Part shown: piece by piece, positions 51,106-60,336 of the stretch | How the letters are laid out: every line of letters begins with the position of its first letter | Numbering within the stretch: the first letter of the stretch is position 1 | Assembly (NCBI RefSeq): GCF_036186745.1 | Contig: NZ_CP108086.1 | Location: forward strand, 8,060,001 to 8,124,000 | Direction of reading: 5' to 3' | From: Microbispora hainanensis | GTDB taxonomy: Bacteria > Actinomycetota > Actinomycetes > Streptosporangiales > Streptosporangiaceae | DNA length: 64,000 nt | The notes under the pieces: model-generated | What the model was told of the DNA's origin: nothing | The model's input: only the letters and a program-made list of their open reading frames with translations | The model's database searches: none | Program-made: the position numbers and the translations under genes

Positions 51106-53313
51106 TCAGCCCACCTTGTAGAGCGAGGATCCGCCGCCGTCCGCGAAGACGGACGTGCCGGTGGACGTGCCGCCGTACTCCGCGGGGTCGACCTGGGTGC
51201 CGTGCGCCTTCACCCATGCGGTGACGTCCGCGCTCGCGCCACGTCCGAAGCCGCCGCCGATCAGGACGTACTTGAGCTTCCCCTCGGCCACGTACCGGCG
51301 CAGCTTGTCCACGCTCATCGCCGGGTCCGAGCCGGTGAACCCGCCCATCGCGATGACCGGCTCGCCGGTGGACAGGATGAGCGACGACGCGCTCTGCGCG
51401 CTGTCCACCGCCACCAGCCAGGTGGCGCTCCCCTTGTTCCGCTTCAGGTACGCCGCCATCGCGGCGTCCACCTGCCCACCGGGCCCGCGCATGCCGGGCC
51501 CGCCCTGCCGGTTTCCGCCGGGCACGGCCTCACCCGGTCCGCCGTACCTGCCGAAGCCTGCGGGGCCACCGAAGCCACCAGGACCGCCACCAGGACCGCC
51601 ACCGGGACCGCCACCGGGACCGCCACGGGGGCCGAACCCTTGCGACGGCCCCGCCGTGGGGTTGGTGCCGTTCACCGCCGCACCCAGCGGCGTCACCGCG
51701 TACGCCGCCGGACCGGCCAGCCCGGCCGCGACCGCCGCCGCGAGAGCCACCGCCGTGACCCGCGCGGCCGTCCGGCCCCCACGCCCGGCCGGGCCGCCAC
51801 CCGCCGTGCCGCGGCCCGCGAGCGCCGTGCCCGCCAGGACGAGCACCGCGACCGCCGTGCCGCCCGCGACGGCCCAGGCGAGCCACGGCACGAACTCCGG
51901 CGTACGGCGCAGCACGACGAACGACCAGGCCCCGGTCACGGCGATCGCGGCGGCCAGGACAAGCCGCCACGCGGCCGAGGCGCGGGCCGCCCGCCACATC
52001 AGCACCCCGCCGATGCCGGTCAGCGCGGCGACCGCCGGGGCCATCGCGGTCGTGTAGTACGGGTGGAAGGTGCCGCTGGAGAAGCTGAAGACGGCGTAGT
52101 GCACGAGCAGCCAGCCGCCCCACACCAGCAGCGACGCGCGTACCGTGTCCCTCACTGTGTCCCTCACTGCGTCCCTCGCCGGACCCCCGGCCGGACTGAC
52201 GGCCGGACTGACGGCCGGACTGACGGCCGGGCCGAAGGCCGATCCGGCGACCAGGACGAGGCCGCAGACGAGGGCGACCACGGCGAACGGGAGCAGCCAC
52301 GAGATCTGCCCGGCCATGACGTCGTTGAACAACCTGCCCGCGCCGGACGCGCCGCCGAAGCCGCCGCCACCGCCGGGACCACCGGGACCGCCGCCGAAGG
52401 CACGTGTCACGCCTTCCGGGACACCGGCGGGAAGCCTGCCCCGGCCGCCGCCGTCGCCCTCGCCGCCGAAGATCCGGCCCAGGCCGTTGTAGCCGATGAC
52501 CAGGTCCCAGACGGTGTTGTCCGTGCTGCCGCCGACGTACGGCCGCGACGACGCGGGCCACCGGTCCACCACGACCATCCACCACGCGCTGGTGACCACG
52601 AGGACCGCTCCGGCGGCCGGCAGACGGCCGAGCCGGCGTACGAACGCCCCCGGCGCGGCGTAGAGGTAGGTCAGCGCGAACGCCGGCAGCACGAGGTAGG
52701 CCTGGAGCATCTTGGTGTTGAAGGCGAGGCCCACCAGCACGGCGGTGCCCAGCAGCGTGCGCAGCCGCCCGGTGCGGATCGCCTCCAGGCAGAGCCATCC
52801 GGCCGCGACCAGCAGCAGCACCAGCACGGTGTCGGGGTTGTTGTCCCTGTTGATGGCCACGGTGATGGGCGTCAGCGTCATGACGAGGGCCGCCAGCAGG
52901 GCCGCGGCCCCGGCCGCACGGGCGTCCAGCCCACGCAGCGCCCGCCGTACGGCGGAGTGCACCAGGGCGACCGACGCCACCCCGGCCGCCGCCTGCGGCA
53001 GCAGCATGCTCCACGTGCCGAACCCGAAGATCCGGGCCGACAGGCCCATCACCCACAGCGCGAGGGGCGGCTTGTCGACCGTGATGTACGACCCGGCGTC
53101 CAGTGCGCCGAAGAAGAACGCCTTCCAGCTCTTCGTGCCGGAGTAGATCGCGGCGGCGTAGTAGTCGTTGGCGTACCCGTTGCGGCCGAGCGCCCACGTG
53201 TAGAGCACGGCCGCGAGCACGAGGACTGCCCACCTCCCCCAGCGCAGGGCGGGGGTCACACGGTCCGCCGGGGCCCGGTGACCGATCGGCGCCGCGGAGG
53301 CGAGGAGGGTCAT
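51106..53313 (-). CDS. GT39-type membrane glycosyltransferase
   Basis: A 735-residue integral membrane glycosyltransferase of the PMT/ArnT (GT39) superfamily. It has the N-terminal catalytic loop GRNGYANDYYAAAIYSGTKSWKAFFFGALDAGSYITVDKPPLALWVMGLSARIFG, in which YANDYYAA and DKPP are characteristic, and about eleven membrane helices. Two Gly-rich stretches (near 296-325 and 575-610) and a soluble C-terminal domain (LVAVDSAQSASSLILSTGEPVIAMGGFTGSDP) are typical of actinobacterial members. It would transfer a sugar from a polyprenyl-phosphate donor outside the membrane. Its ATG overlaps the stop codon of the GT2-GtrA gene (ATGA), which probably makes that donor. Confidence 0.87.
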   Translation of the reverse strand: MTLLASAAPIGHRAPADRVTPALRWGRWAVLVLAAVLYTWALGRNGYANDYYAAAIYSGTKSWKAFFFGALDAGSYITVDKPPLALWVMGLSARIFGFGTWSMLLPQAAAGVASVALVHSAVRRALRGLDARAAGAAALLAALVMTLTPITVAINRDNNPDTVLVLLLVAAGWLCLEAIRTGRLRTLLGTAVLVGLAFNTKMLQAYLVLPAFALTYLYAAPGAFVRRLGRLPAAGAVLVVTSAWWMVVVDRWPASSRPYVGGSTDNTVWDLVIGYNGLGRIFGGEGDGGGRGRLPAGVPEGVTRAFGGGPGGPGGGGGFGGASGAGRLFNDVMAGQISWLLPFAVVALVCGLVLVAGSAFGPAVSPAVSPAVSPAGGPARDAVRDTVRDTVRASLLVWGGWLLVHYAVFSFSSGTFHPYYTTAMAPAVAALTGIGGVLMWRAARASAAWRLVLAAAIAVTGAWSFVVLRRTPEFVPWLAWAVAGGTAVAVLVLAGTALAGRGTAGGGPAGRGGRTAARVTAVALAAAVAAGLAGPAAYAVTPLGAAVNGTNPTAGPSQGFGPRGGPGGGPGGGPGGGPGGFGGPAGFGRYGGPGEAVPGGNRQGGPGMRGPGGQVDAAMAAYLKRNKGSATWLVAVDSAQSASSLILSTGEPVIAMGGFTGSDPAMSVDKLRRYVAEGKLKYVLIGGGFGRGASADVTAWVKAHGTQVDPAEYGGTSTGTSVFADGGGSSLYKVG
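52193..52228 (-). repeat. 12-bp coding repeat in the GT39 gene
   Basis: Three identical units of GGACTGACGGCC, preceded by repeats of GTGTCCCTCACT (52145-52168). They code PAVS and RDTV repeats in a cytoplasmic or external loop and keep the frame. Confidence 0.85.
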
Positions 53314-54482
53314 CGGAAGTCCTTCCGGGGCGCGAAGACCCAGGTGCGCAGGAGCAGGAAGCGCAGCAGGGTGGCCAGGCCGTTCGCCACGACGACGGCG
53401 GCCAGCTCGGCCGCCCGTGGCGCGCCGTCGGGCAGCGTGACCAGCCCCGCGCTGGTCAGCGCGAGCCCGGCGACGAAGGCGACGAGCCCGCCGAGGTGGT
53501 GCCGCAGCGCCCCCGCCCGCCCCCGTACGCCGAAGGTGAAGCGGCGGTTGGCCGCGGTGTTGGCGACGGCGGTGACGAACAGCGCGACGGCGTTGGCCGC
53601 CACCGGCGGCAGCACCGAGCGCAGCATCCAGAACAGCGCCAGGTATGCCACCGTGCTGATCGCCCCGATCACCGTGAAGGCGGGGATCTGCGTGCGCGCC
53701 GACGCCCGGGATGGCGGGGCTGCCGGGGCCGCGAGACTCCCCCGGGCGACCCGCACCATGCCCTTGAGGTCGTCGACCGCCGTCCTGACGATGTCCACCC
53801 GGCTGTCGGGGTCGTCAACCCAGTCGACCGGCACCTCGTGGATGCGCAGCCCGTGCTGCTCGGCCAGCAGCAGCAGCTCGGTGTCGAAGAACCACGCCTC
53901 GTCCTGCACAGTCGGCAGCAGGGCCTGCACGATCTCGGTGCGGGCCGCCTTGAACCCGCACTGCGCGTCGGAGAAGCGCGCTCCCATGAGCGAGCGCAGC
54001 AGCAGGTTGTAGGCCCTGGAGATGATCTCGCGCTTCGGGCCGCGCACGACGTTGGACCAGGGGGACAGGCGGGTCCCGATGGCCAGGTCGCTGTGGCCGG
54101 TCATCAACGGTGCGATCAGGGGAAGGAACGCGTCGAGGTCGGTCGACAGGTCCACGTCCATGTAGCCGACCACGTCGGCCTCGCTGGACTCCCACACCCG
54201 CCGCAGCGCCCGGCCCCGGCCCTTCTGGTCGAGGTGGACGGCCCGCACTCCCGGCAGCTCGTGGGCCAGCCGCCGGGCGATCGTCCACGTGCCGTCCGTG
54301 CTCGCGTTGTCGGCGATCGTCACGCGGAAGCCGTACGGGAAGTCGCCGCTCAGGTAGGCGTGCAGTCGCTCCACGCTCGCGGCCAGGACGCGCTCCTCGT
54401 TGTGCACGGGAACGACGACCTCGACCAGGCGGGTCCTGCGGGACGCCCCCGCCGCCGGCCCGGAAACCGTCGTCGTGCTCAT
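53310..54482 (-). CDS. GT2 glycosyltransferase fused to a GtrA-like membrane domain
   Basis: A 390-residue protein. The N-terminal GT-A domain (about 18-250) shows VEVVVPVHNEERVLAASVERL, TIADNASTDGTW, the metal-binding VVGYMDVDLSTDLDAFLPLI and SDAQCGFKAAR, matching dolichol/polyprenyl-phosphate sugar synthases. The C-terminal part (about 265-385) is a four-helix GtrA domain (IPAFTVIGAISTVAYLALFWML). Such fusions make a polyprenyl-phosphate sugar and flip it for use outside. The ATG at 54482 is chosen because GAGGGGAC lies just upstream. It is coupled to the GT39 gene. Confidence 0.88.
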   Translation of the reverse strand: MSTTTVSGPAAGASRRTRLVEVVVPVHNEERVLAASVERLHAYLSGDFPYGFRVTIADNASTDGTWTIARRLAHELPGVRAVHLDQKGRGRALRRVWESSEADVVGYMDVDLSTDLDAFLPLIAPLMTGHSDLAIGTRLSPWSNVVRGPKREIISRAYNLLLRSLMGARFSDAQCGFKAARTEIVQALLPTVQDEAWFFDTELLLLAEQHGLRIHEVPVDWVDDPDSRVDIVRTAVDDLKGMVRVARGSLAAPAAPPSRASARTQIPAFTVIGAISTVAYLALFWMLRSVLPPVAANAVALFVTAVANTAANRRFTFGVRGRAGALRHHLGGLVAFVAGLALTSAGLVTLPDGAPRAAELAAVVVANGLATLLRFLLLRTWVFAPRKDFR

Positions 54483-54754
54483 GCCGTCCCCTCGCCCGAC
54501 GGCCGGGAGTGGCGTCGCACCGGGGGCAGGCCGGTGGCACCGGCGTGAGTCGCGCCGTGCCTGTCGATTCGCTCGCTTCGCTCGCTCATGGGCCCACGCT
54601 CGCGAGCCGGAATGGGACCGCTCTGAGCCGTTCATTAAGGCCACATGAATTGCGCCGGTGGCGGTCCCGACGCAGGCCGCCACCCGGCCGACTGTCAGCG
54701 GCTCACAGCGGCACTCTGCGCGGGCTCCGGGCGCGGCTCGTCCGGCCCATCCGC

Positions 54755-55513
54755 CTAGCCTGTCCGGCGTCGGTGCAGGGCGGGCGCCACAACGCATCCC
54801 AGGCAGATCACCAGCGAGGCCGCGGACAGCCCGATCGCCCACGCCACCCCCGCGTCCGAGCCGGACTCCGGCGCGGCCGCCTCCGCTCCGGCCGCCGCCT
54901 CCGCTCCGGCGGCCGGGGCCGCGCCAGCCGCCGAGCCGGGCGCGGCGGCCCCCTTGGCGGTGAGATCGAGCACCGGCGCGGGCCGCTCCGCCTCGTCGTC
55001 TCCCGAGCTCTCCTGGATCCAGCGCACCACTTCGCCGTCGCTGTAGTGCTGGAGCGTCTTGAACGTCAGCCGGTCGGTCTCCGGCAGCGGCCCGGCGCTC
55101 ACCGAGAACTCGTCGTACTCACCCGGCTTGATCCCCGAGTCCTCATCCGACGCGGTCCAGGTGATCTTCGAGGTCACCTCGCCGATCTTCGTGCCGTGCG
55201 ACTCGATCGGCGTGGCCAGAGTCGTCTTCTCGATCTTGTACGACCAGCCGGGGTGCGGCTTCACCGAGACCGAGGCCAGCGGGAACTCGGTCGGGAGCCG
55301 CACCTCGATCTTGGTGGTGCTCGCGTCGTCGCGCTCGTTGGGGACCCGGAACGTCAACGCCGCATAGCCACCCTGGACCGCGGCGTCCGCGGTCACCTTC
55401 ACATGCGCGAACGCCGCCGCCGGCAGGACGGCGACCAGGCAGGCCGCCACGGTCGCGACGACCAGCCCGCGTGCCGTACGGCGCAGCGCGCGCACCCGCA
55501 TCCGCACCCGCAT
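54755..55513 (-). CDS. YcnI family (DUF1775) copper-associated secreted protein
   Basis: A secreted, C-terminally anchored protein of about 252 residues. After the signal peptide (LVVATVAACLVAVLPAAAFA) the mature protein starts HVKVTADAAVQGGYAALTFRVPNERD, the YcnI hallmark in which the N-terminal His binds copper. The DUF1775 domain runs to about residue 160, then an Ala/Gly/Glu-rich spacer and a final membrane helix (GVAWAIGLSAASLVICLGCVVAPAL) with a basic end. The start is uncertain: ATG 55513 places the signal peptide correctly; ATG 55675 or 55702 would add an Ala/Pro-rich extension. It is the last gene of the copper cluster. Confidence 0.83.
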   Translation of the reverse strand: MRVRMRVRALRRTARGLVVATVAACLVAVLPAAAFAHVKVTADAAVQGGYAALTFRVPNERDDASTTKIEVRLPTEFPLASVSVKPHPGWSYKIEKTTLATPIESHGTKIGEVTSKITWTASDEDSGIKPGEYDEFSVSAGPLPETDRLTFKTLQHYSDGEVVRWIQESSGDDEAERPAPVLDLTAKGAAAPGSAAGAAPAAGAEAAAGAEAAAPESGSDAGVAWAIGLSAASLVICLGCVVAPALHRRRTG

Positions 55514-55712
55514 CCCGCGAGGCGTACGGGACGCCGTGCCGCACGCGGCTGCGGCCGGTCCGGGGCGTGCCGGCGCAGCCGCCGCACCGCCCGCGACCGG
55601 GTGCGCGGGGCCGACGCCCGTTGCCGCGGGCGCCACACCCGCCCGAAGTGCTCTGCCGCTCAACGTTCCTCCCATCGGCGGGACTCCCACCGTCGCGTTC
55701 ATCGGTGATCCG

Positions 55713-56465
55713 CTAGCCGAGGCGGGCCAGCGTCGTCGTCATCAGGTCCTTGACCTTCTCCTCGGTGTCGGACCGGTCGCCCACCTTCTTGATCTGGGTG
55801 TAGCCGACGTAGAGGACCGCGTTCGCCTTGTGCACCACGACGGTGACCAGATCGTCGTAGGTGTCCGAGCCCAGGTCCGCCGGCGGGGTGTGCACGAGGT
55901 GCTGGGCGAACCCTCGCCACCCGTTCACCTCCACAGGCCGGCTGCTGGTCCTGTAGTCGCCCACGATGGACGGCGGCCCGCCGAGGATGGTGAACGTCGC
56001 CGGGCACTTTGCCGACTCGGCCGTCACGGCGTTCATCGCGTTGCCGGCGAGCGTGGAGCTCTCGAAGACCACCGCGCCCTGCGTGACGACCGGGAGCGTC
56101 TGCGGCCCCACCTTCGGCGGAGCGACGATGAACCGCCCGGTCGGGTTCCCGCCCACCGGCTCGATGGCCGCTTCCACCGGACCCTTCACGTCGTCGGCAC
56201 GCTGGACGTACGGGCAGGTGGGGATGCTGTTCGGCGGCGTGTAGATGGTGTGCGACGCGTGGTCCTCGTCCTCGAACGCGACCGCGCCCTTTCCCAGGTC
56301 GGCGGCGCCGACGAAGCCGGAACGGATGGTCTCGACGGTGTAGGGCGGCTTGGTCACCGGCTCCGGTGTCCCGCCGGAACACCCCGCCAGGACGCCGGCG
56401 GCGATCGCACCGGCGGCGGCCAGGGCCACCCGCGACGCGGGGGCCGTACGGTCAGCGCCTCGCAT
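55713..56465 (-). CDS. Secreted lipoprotein of the copper cluster
   Basis: A 250-residue lipoprotein. The signal peptide ends in the lipobox GVLAGC-SGG (Cys near residue 29), after which a Pro/Thr spacer leads into a single domain I cannot assign. It contains CPYVQRADDVKG, ESSTLAGNAMNAVTAESAKCPATF and a C-terminal block TYDDLVTVVVHKANAVLYVGYTQIKKVGDRSDTEEKVKDLM, the kind of tail seen in actinobacterial sensor-like lipoproteins. Its ATG has AAAGG upstream and lies 14 bases after the CopC-CopD gene, so it is in that operon. Its function is unknown. Confidence 0.75.
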   Translation of the reverse strand: MRGADRTAPASRVALAAAGAIAAGVLAGCSGGTPEPVTKPPYTVETIRSGFVGAADLGKGAVAFEDEDHASHTIYTPPNSIPTCPYVQRADDVKGPVEAAIEPVGGNPTGRFIVAPPKVGPQTLPVVTQGAVVFESSTLAGNAMNAVTAESAKCPATFTILGGPPSIVGDYRTSSRPVEVNGWRGFAQHLVHTPPADLGSDTYDDLVTVVVHKANAVLYVGYTQIKKVGDRSDTEEKVKDLMTTTLARLG

Positions 56466-56479
56466 GTGTCGGCAGCCTT

Positions 56480-58288
56480 TCAATGTGCGGTGAACGGGAC
56501 ACGCACGCGTGTCTCGTCGAAGTCGGAAACGCGGATGTCCAGCCGCAACGCCCACTCCCCGGGGTAGGGGATGGACATCGAGCCCGCCACGTAGTGCCCG
56601 GGTTCGGCCGCCGTCACCGTGACGGGCAGCGCGGGCACGCCGCGGTCCCGCGATTCGAGCGCGCCGGAGATCTCTGGCACCGCGACCAGCCTGCCGTCGC
56701 GTCCGGTCAGGTAGATGTCCGCGGTGTTGCCGCCCGGTCTCGCCGGTTCGATCTTCACCTGGATCGAGCCGCCGCGCAGCCCGCCGTACGGGCCGCCGTA
56801 CGGGCCGGACGCGTTCACCGCGGCGGGGAACGGGACCGTGGTGTCCACCGGCGGCGCGTAGCTGGTGCGGGCCGGGGCAGTGTCGACCAGAACGGCGGTG
56901 ACGGACACGACGACGATCCCGAGCACGACCTCACCGGCGACCGAGCGGCGCAGCCTGCGCACCGCAGCAGCAGGGTCCTGCGGCGTACGGCGGGCGCGGT
57001 CGCGCCGCTGTACGAACCGCCGCGATCCGGAGGCGAGCGCCAGCACCCCGAGCACGATGGCGAGCTTGACGAGCAGCAGCCGCCCGAAGCCGGTCGCGCC
57101 GAGCGCGCCCCACGTTCCCACCTGACGCCACGACAGGTACAGCCCGGTGACCGCGATCACCGCGAAGCACAGCAGCGCGAGCCGGGAGAACCTCGGGAGC
57201 GCGGGCTCCAGGGAGAGCAGCCCGGGGTCCCGCTTGCCGGCCGGGGCGAGCACGCAGAGCGCGAGCGTCACCAGGCCGCCCAGCCACAGCGACATGGCGA
57301 GCAGGTGCAGGCTGGTCGCCGGGACGGCCAGCCAGGTCTGCGTGCCACTCTGCGCGTGGTCCGCGAGCGTCCAGGTCAGCGTCATGGCGACGGCGCCGAC
57401 GGCGACCACGGGCAGCGCGATCCTGCGGCCGACGCCGCCCGGCTCGGGAGCGTCCGTCTCCGCGTCGGCGGCGGCCGAGGGGCGGATCGCGATCAGGAAG
57501 ACCACACCGAGGACGGCCACGAGCACCAGCCGGGCCAGCAGCGCGTACCCCAGCCGGGTGGACAGCGTCGCGCCCAGCAGGCCGGGGTCGAACACCCCGG
57601 TCAGCGGCCTGCCGTCGGCGTACGGCCCTTGGACGAGCAGCACCACGGCGGTGCCTGCGGCCAGCGCGGCGAACCCCGACCAGACGACGCGCCGGCCGCG
57701 CCGGTCACCACGTCCCGCGGGCCAGAGCGCGGCCACGAACATCCCGCCGCCGAGGACGAGGGCCACACCGAGGTAGGCCACGCCACGGCCGATCGCGGCG
57801 ACGACGGGGACCACGCGGTCGGCGTCCTGCTCCACGTCGGCGGCCATCGCGCTCGGGTGGCCGACGCTGAAGCTGAACGCTCCCGACACAACGTGCGAGT
57901 CCACGGACGTCACCCGCCACGACACGACGTAGGTTCCCTCGGCCAGGTCCCGGGGCAGGCTCGCCCGCGCCGTGTCGGCCTTTCCGTCGGCGAACCCCGC
58001 CGCGCCGATGGCCAGCTCCTTGCCGGTGGGGTCGAGCAACTGGATGGACCGGCCGCTCAGGCTCACCGCCTCGTCGAAGCGGAGCCGCACCTCGGCCGGG
58101 GGCGAGGCCAGCACCTGTCCGTCGACCGGCGAGCTCTCCAGCAGGTAGGCGTGCGCGTACGCCGGGCGGGCGGCCACACCGGGGAGGAGGCCGACGACCA
58201 GGCCGCCGGCCAGCAGGAGCACTGCTGCCACGAGTCGCGCGACGGGCACGGCGTATGTCGTCTCCCGCGTGAGATGTCGGCGTCGCAC
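56480..58288 (-). CDS. CopC-CopD fusion copper resistance/uptake protein
   Basis: A 602-residue membrane protein. After a signal peptide the mature N-terminus is HAYLLESSPVDGQVLASPPAEVRLRFDEAVSL, the CopC domain, whose first His and the later DSHVVSG are the expected copper(II) ligands. A CopD domain of eight or so membrane helices follows (from about residue 155), then a soluble C-terminal YtkA-like region. It would carry copper across the membrane. The GTG at 58288 has AAGG 6 bases upstream; GTG at 58294 is an alternative. It heads the lipoprotein and YcnI genes. Confidence 0.87.
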   Translation of the reverse strand: MRRRHLTRETTYAVPVARLVAAVLLLAGGLVVGLLPGVAARPAYAHAYLLESSPVDGQVLASPPAEVRLRFDEAVSLSGRSIQLLDPTGKELAIGAAGFADGKADTARASLPRDLAEGTYVVSWRVTSVDSHVVSGAFSFSVGHPSAMAADVEQDADRVVPVVAAIGRGVAYLGVALVLGGGMFVAALWPAGRGDRRGRRVVWSGFAALAAGTAVVLLVQGPYADGRPLTGVFDPGLLGATLSTRLGYALLARLVLVAVLGVVFLIAIRPSAAADAETDAPEPGGVGRRIALPVVAVGAVAMTLTWTLADHAQSGTQTWLAVPATSLHLLAMSLWLGGLVTLALCVLAPAGKRDPGLLSLEPALPRFSRLALLCFAVIAVTGLYLSWRQVGTWGALGATGFGRLLLVKLAIVLGVLALASGSRRFVQRRDRARRTPQDPAAAVRRLRRSVAGEVVLGIVVVSVTAVLVDTAPARTSYAPPVDTTVPFPAAVNASGPYGGPYGGLRGGSIQVKIEPARPGGNTADIYLTGRDGRLVAVPEISGALESRDRGVPALPVTVTAAEPGHYVAGSMSIPYPGEWALRLDIRVSDFDETRVRVPFTAH

Positions 58289-58364
58289 CGTCACCCTTCC
58301 ACTCCGTCAGGGCGGAGCCTGCCCGAGCGGGGAGTCCCGCCCGGACCGGCTCCGGCTCGGACGG

Positions 58365-59843
58365 TCACTTGTCGCAGGAGTTCCAGCAGATCTTCTTGTC
58401 CGGCTTGCCCGCCAGCTTGCCGTCGAACCGCAGCACGTCGACGCCCCGGTTGTAGTCGGCGACGTAGACCAGGCCGTTGTGCCAGTACGCGGCCGACGCC
58501 GAGCCGCCGGTCACGTCCGTGCCGGACGGGACCCGGAAGTAGCCGACCTGGGTCGGGTTGGCCGGGTCGGACACGTCGAGGAACCGCGTGCCCTGGCCGT
58601 ACCATCCGATCGCCACGATGTTGCCGTTGACGGTGAACCAGTGGGCGGAGCAGCTGCCGGTGGTGGCCGAGCCCTCCTTGCCCCAGGGCGACCAGTGGCT
58701 GACCAGGTTGAGCCGGAGCGGCTTGTCCGGCGTGGACTTCCAGCCCTCGCCGTCGTAGCTGCCCTTCAGCGACACGATCTTGAACTCGCCCGCCTGGGAA
58801 CAGGTGGTGATGTTCTCGTTGGTCACGTAGACCAGCTCGCCCTTGTCGAAGGAGCCGAGCTTCTCGGTGTTGTGGTAGGCGTTGTGGTCGAAGTAGTCGA
58901 AGAACTCCGTGCCCTGCGGATTGGTCGGCATGGCCGTACCGCCCGCGTACGGGATCGGGTCGTACGCCGTCGCCACCCGCTTGGTCTTCCGCACCGGGTC
59001 GTAGTGGTTGCCCTTGGTCCAGTAACCGCGGACGCCGCCCTCGCCGGAGACCCAGGCGACGCCGTCCTTGTCGACGTCGACACTGTGCACGTAGTCGGTG
59101 ACGCCGTCGAACCGGCCGAGGTCGAGCGCCAGATCCAGGGTCTTCGGGTGCTTGGGGTCACGGATGTCGGTCACCCGGACCGGCACGCCCTTCCATGACG
59201 GGTCCTGGCCCGGCGTGCCGGTGTTGGCCGGTCCGACCGACCACAGGTAGGAGCAGTCGTTGATGCAGGTGGCCGTGTGCCCGGCCGCGACCGGCTGGAA
59301 GACGACGACCTTCGGCTGCCAGGGGTTCTTCACGTCCACGATGTAGACGCCGGACTGGCCGGTCGAGACGGTGCCGCCGAAGCCGCGCGGGTCCCTGCTG
59401 AGGAAGACCAGCTTGCGCTTCGGGTCGACGGTCATGTTCTCGCCTTCCCAGAACCTGTCCTGGGTGTCCCCCGGCTGGCGCAGCTGGGCGGCCGTGATGG
59501 TGGAGACCAGCGCCGGGTGCTCGGGGTCCTTCAGCGACCAGACGGCCAGGCCGCCGGTGCCGTTGGCGAACATGAAGTCGTAGCCGTACTTGTCGTAGCT
59601 GATGAAGTTCAGCCCTGAGTAGCCGCTCACGCCCTTGACGTTGTCGAGGAACGTCACGTTGCTCTTGACGGCGGTCGTCGGAACGTTGTGCACGTCGTCC
59701 AGGACCGGCCCACCATGGGCGGAGTTGTCGGATGGACGCTGGTCGGACGGTGTGTCGGCGAACGCCGAGCCTGCTGCGGGGATCTGCAGCGCTGCCGCGG
59801 TCAACAGCGCGGCTGCGGCCGCTACGAGAGGTTTCACTCTCAC
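58365..59843 (-). CDS. Secreted LVIVD-repeat beta-propeller protein
   Basis: A 492-residue secreted protein with a signal peptide (KPLVAAAAALLTAAALQIPAAGSAFA) followed by LVIVD-type propeller repeats, for example GGLAVWSLKDPEHPALVSTI, GVYIVDVKNPWQPKVVVFQP, VRVTDIRDPKHPKTLDLALDLG and RFLDVSDPANPTQVGYFRVP. Such proteins are of unknown function, with some linked to the cell surface. The GTG at 59843 is chosen because AAGGAGG lies 4 bases before it; a longer reading would precede the signal peptide. Two Cys pairs (CINDC, CWNSC) suggest disulfides. It lies 76 bases upstream of the copper genes on the same strand. Confidence 0.8.
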   Translation of the reverse strand: MRVKPLVAAAAALLTAAALQIPAAGSAFADTPSDQRPSDNSAHGGPVLDDVHNVPTTAVKSNVTFLDNVKGVSGYSGLNFISYDKYGYDFMFANGTGGLAVWSLKDPEHPALVSTITAAQLRQPGDTQDRFWEGENMTVDPKRKLVFLSRDPRGFGGTVSTGQSGVYIVDVKNPWQPKVVVFQPVAAGHTATCINDCSYLWSVGPANTGTPGQDPSWKGVPVRVTDIRDPKHPKTLDLALDLGRFDGVTDYVHSVDVDKDGVAWVSGEGGVRGYWTKGNHYDPVRKTKRVATAYDPIPYAGGTAMPTNPQGTEFFDYFDHNAYHNTEKLGSFDKGELVYVTNENITTCSQAGEFKIVSLKGSYDGEGWKSTPDKPLRLNLVSHWSPWGKEGSATTGSCSAHWFTVNGNIVAIGWYGQGTRFLDVSDPANPTQVGYFRVPSGTDVTGGSASAAYWHNGLVYVADYNRGVDVLRFDGKLAGKPDKKICWNSCDK

Positions 59844-60336
59844 AAACCCTCCTTGAGGGGCAGCGAAGCGGATGTAAGCCGCATCGCCGAAGATCGTGAT
59901 CAAACTGACTCTAATCACCACGAGAGTGGATGTCAGTAGTCAAAGATCTCAGAAGGGTATCTTTAGGGACTCGGAGAAAACCCTGGTTTCAGGCCAACCA
60001 CATCACGCCGAGCACGTCAAGCCCCGCATTCACGCGCCCACACCAACCGGCCCCGATGCTGCGGCGGCCCAATGACGACCTATCGGCTGCGCTCGGGTCC
60101 GGAGAGGCGCGGTCAGCTCGGCCCGGCTCGTGCAGACGCTCGCTACGTGTCGAGCAGATCAAGCGTGCGTTTGAGGGTCGTTCCCGTTCCTGTACAGCCC
60201 GCGTCGCGGGTAGTCCCGTTGTCCCCTTGCAAACGCCCCACGACTATTCCCGGAGCGATTTGCGATTCACCAAGTCCGGCACGGGGCGCTCATGAGGCGT
60301 CAAGGAATCCGGGCGCGGACGGATTGAGGCGATGGA
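59844..60336. other. Intergenic region with no supported gene
   Basis: About 490 bases between divergent genes, with lower GC than the rest. The left end should hold the promoter of the LVIVD gene. A loose inverted repeat AAAGAT-N11-ATCTTT occurs at 59942-59964. A 121-codon reading frame (59930-60295) has no ribosome site and no protein-like composition. Confidence 0.6.

Noticed and set aside
54483-54754. Possible small gene between the GT2-GtrA and YcnI genes
   Set aside because: Only short frames without ribosome sites were seen; the region has small self-complementary CGCTCGC-type runs and nothing else.
59930-60295. A 121-codon frame in the gap upstream of the HTH gene
   Set aside because: No ribosome site, no protein-like pattern, and it overlaps the promoter region of the LVIVD gene.
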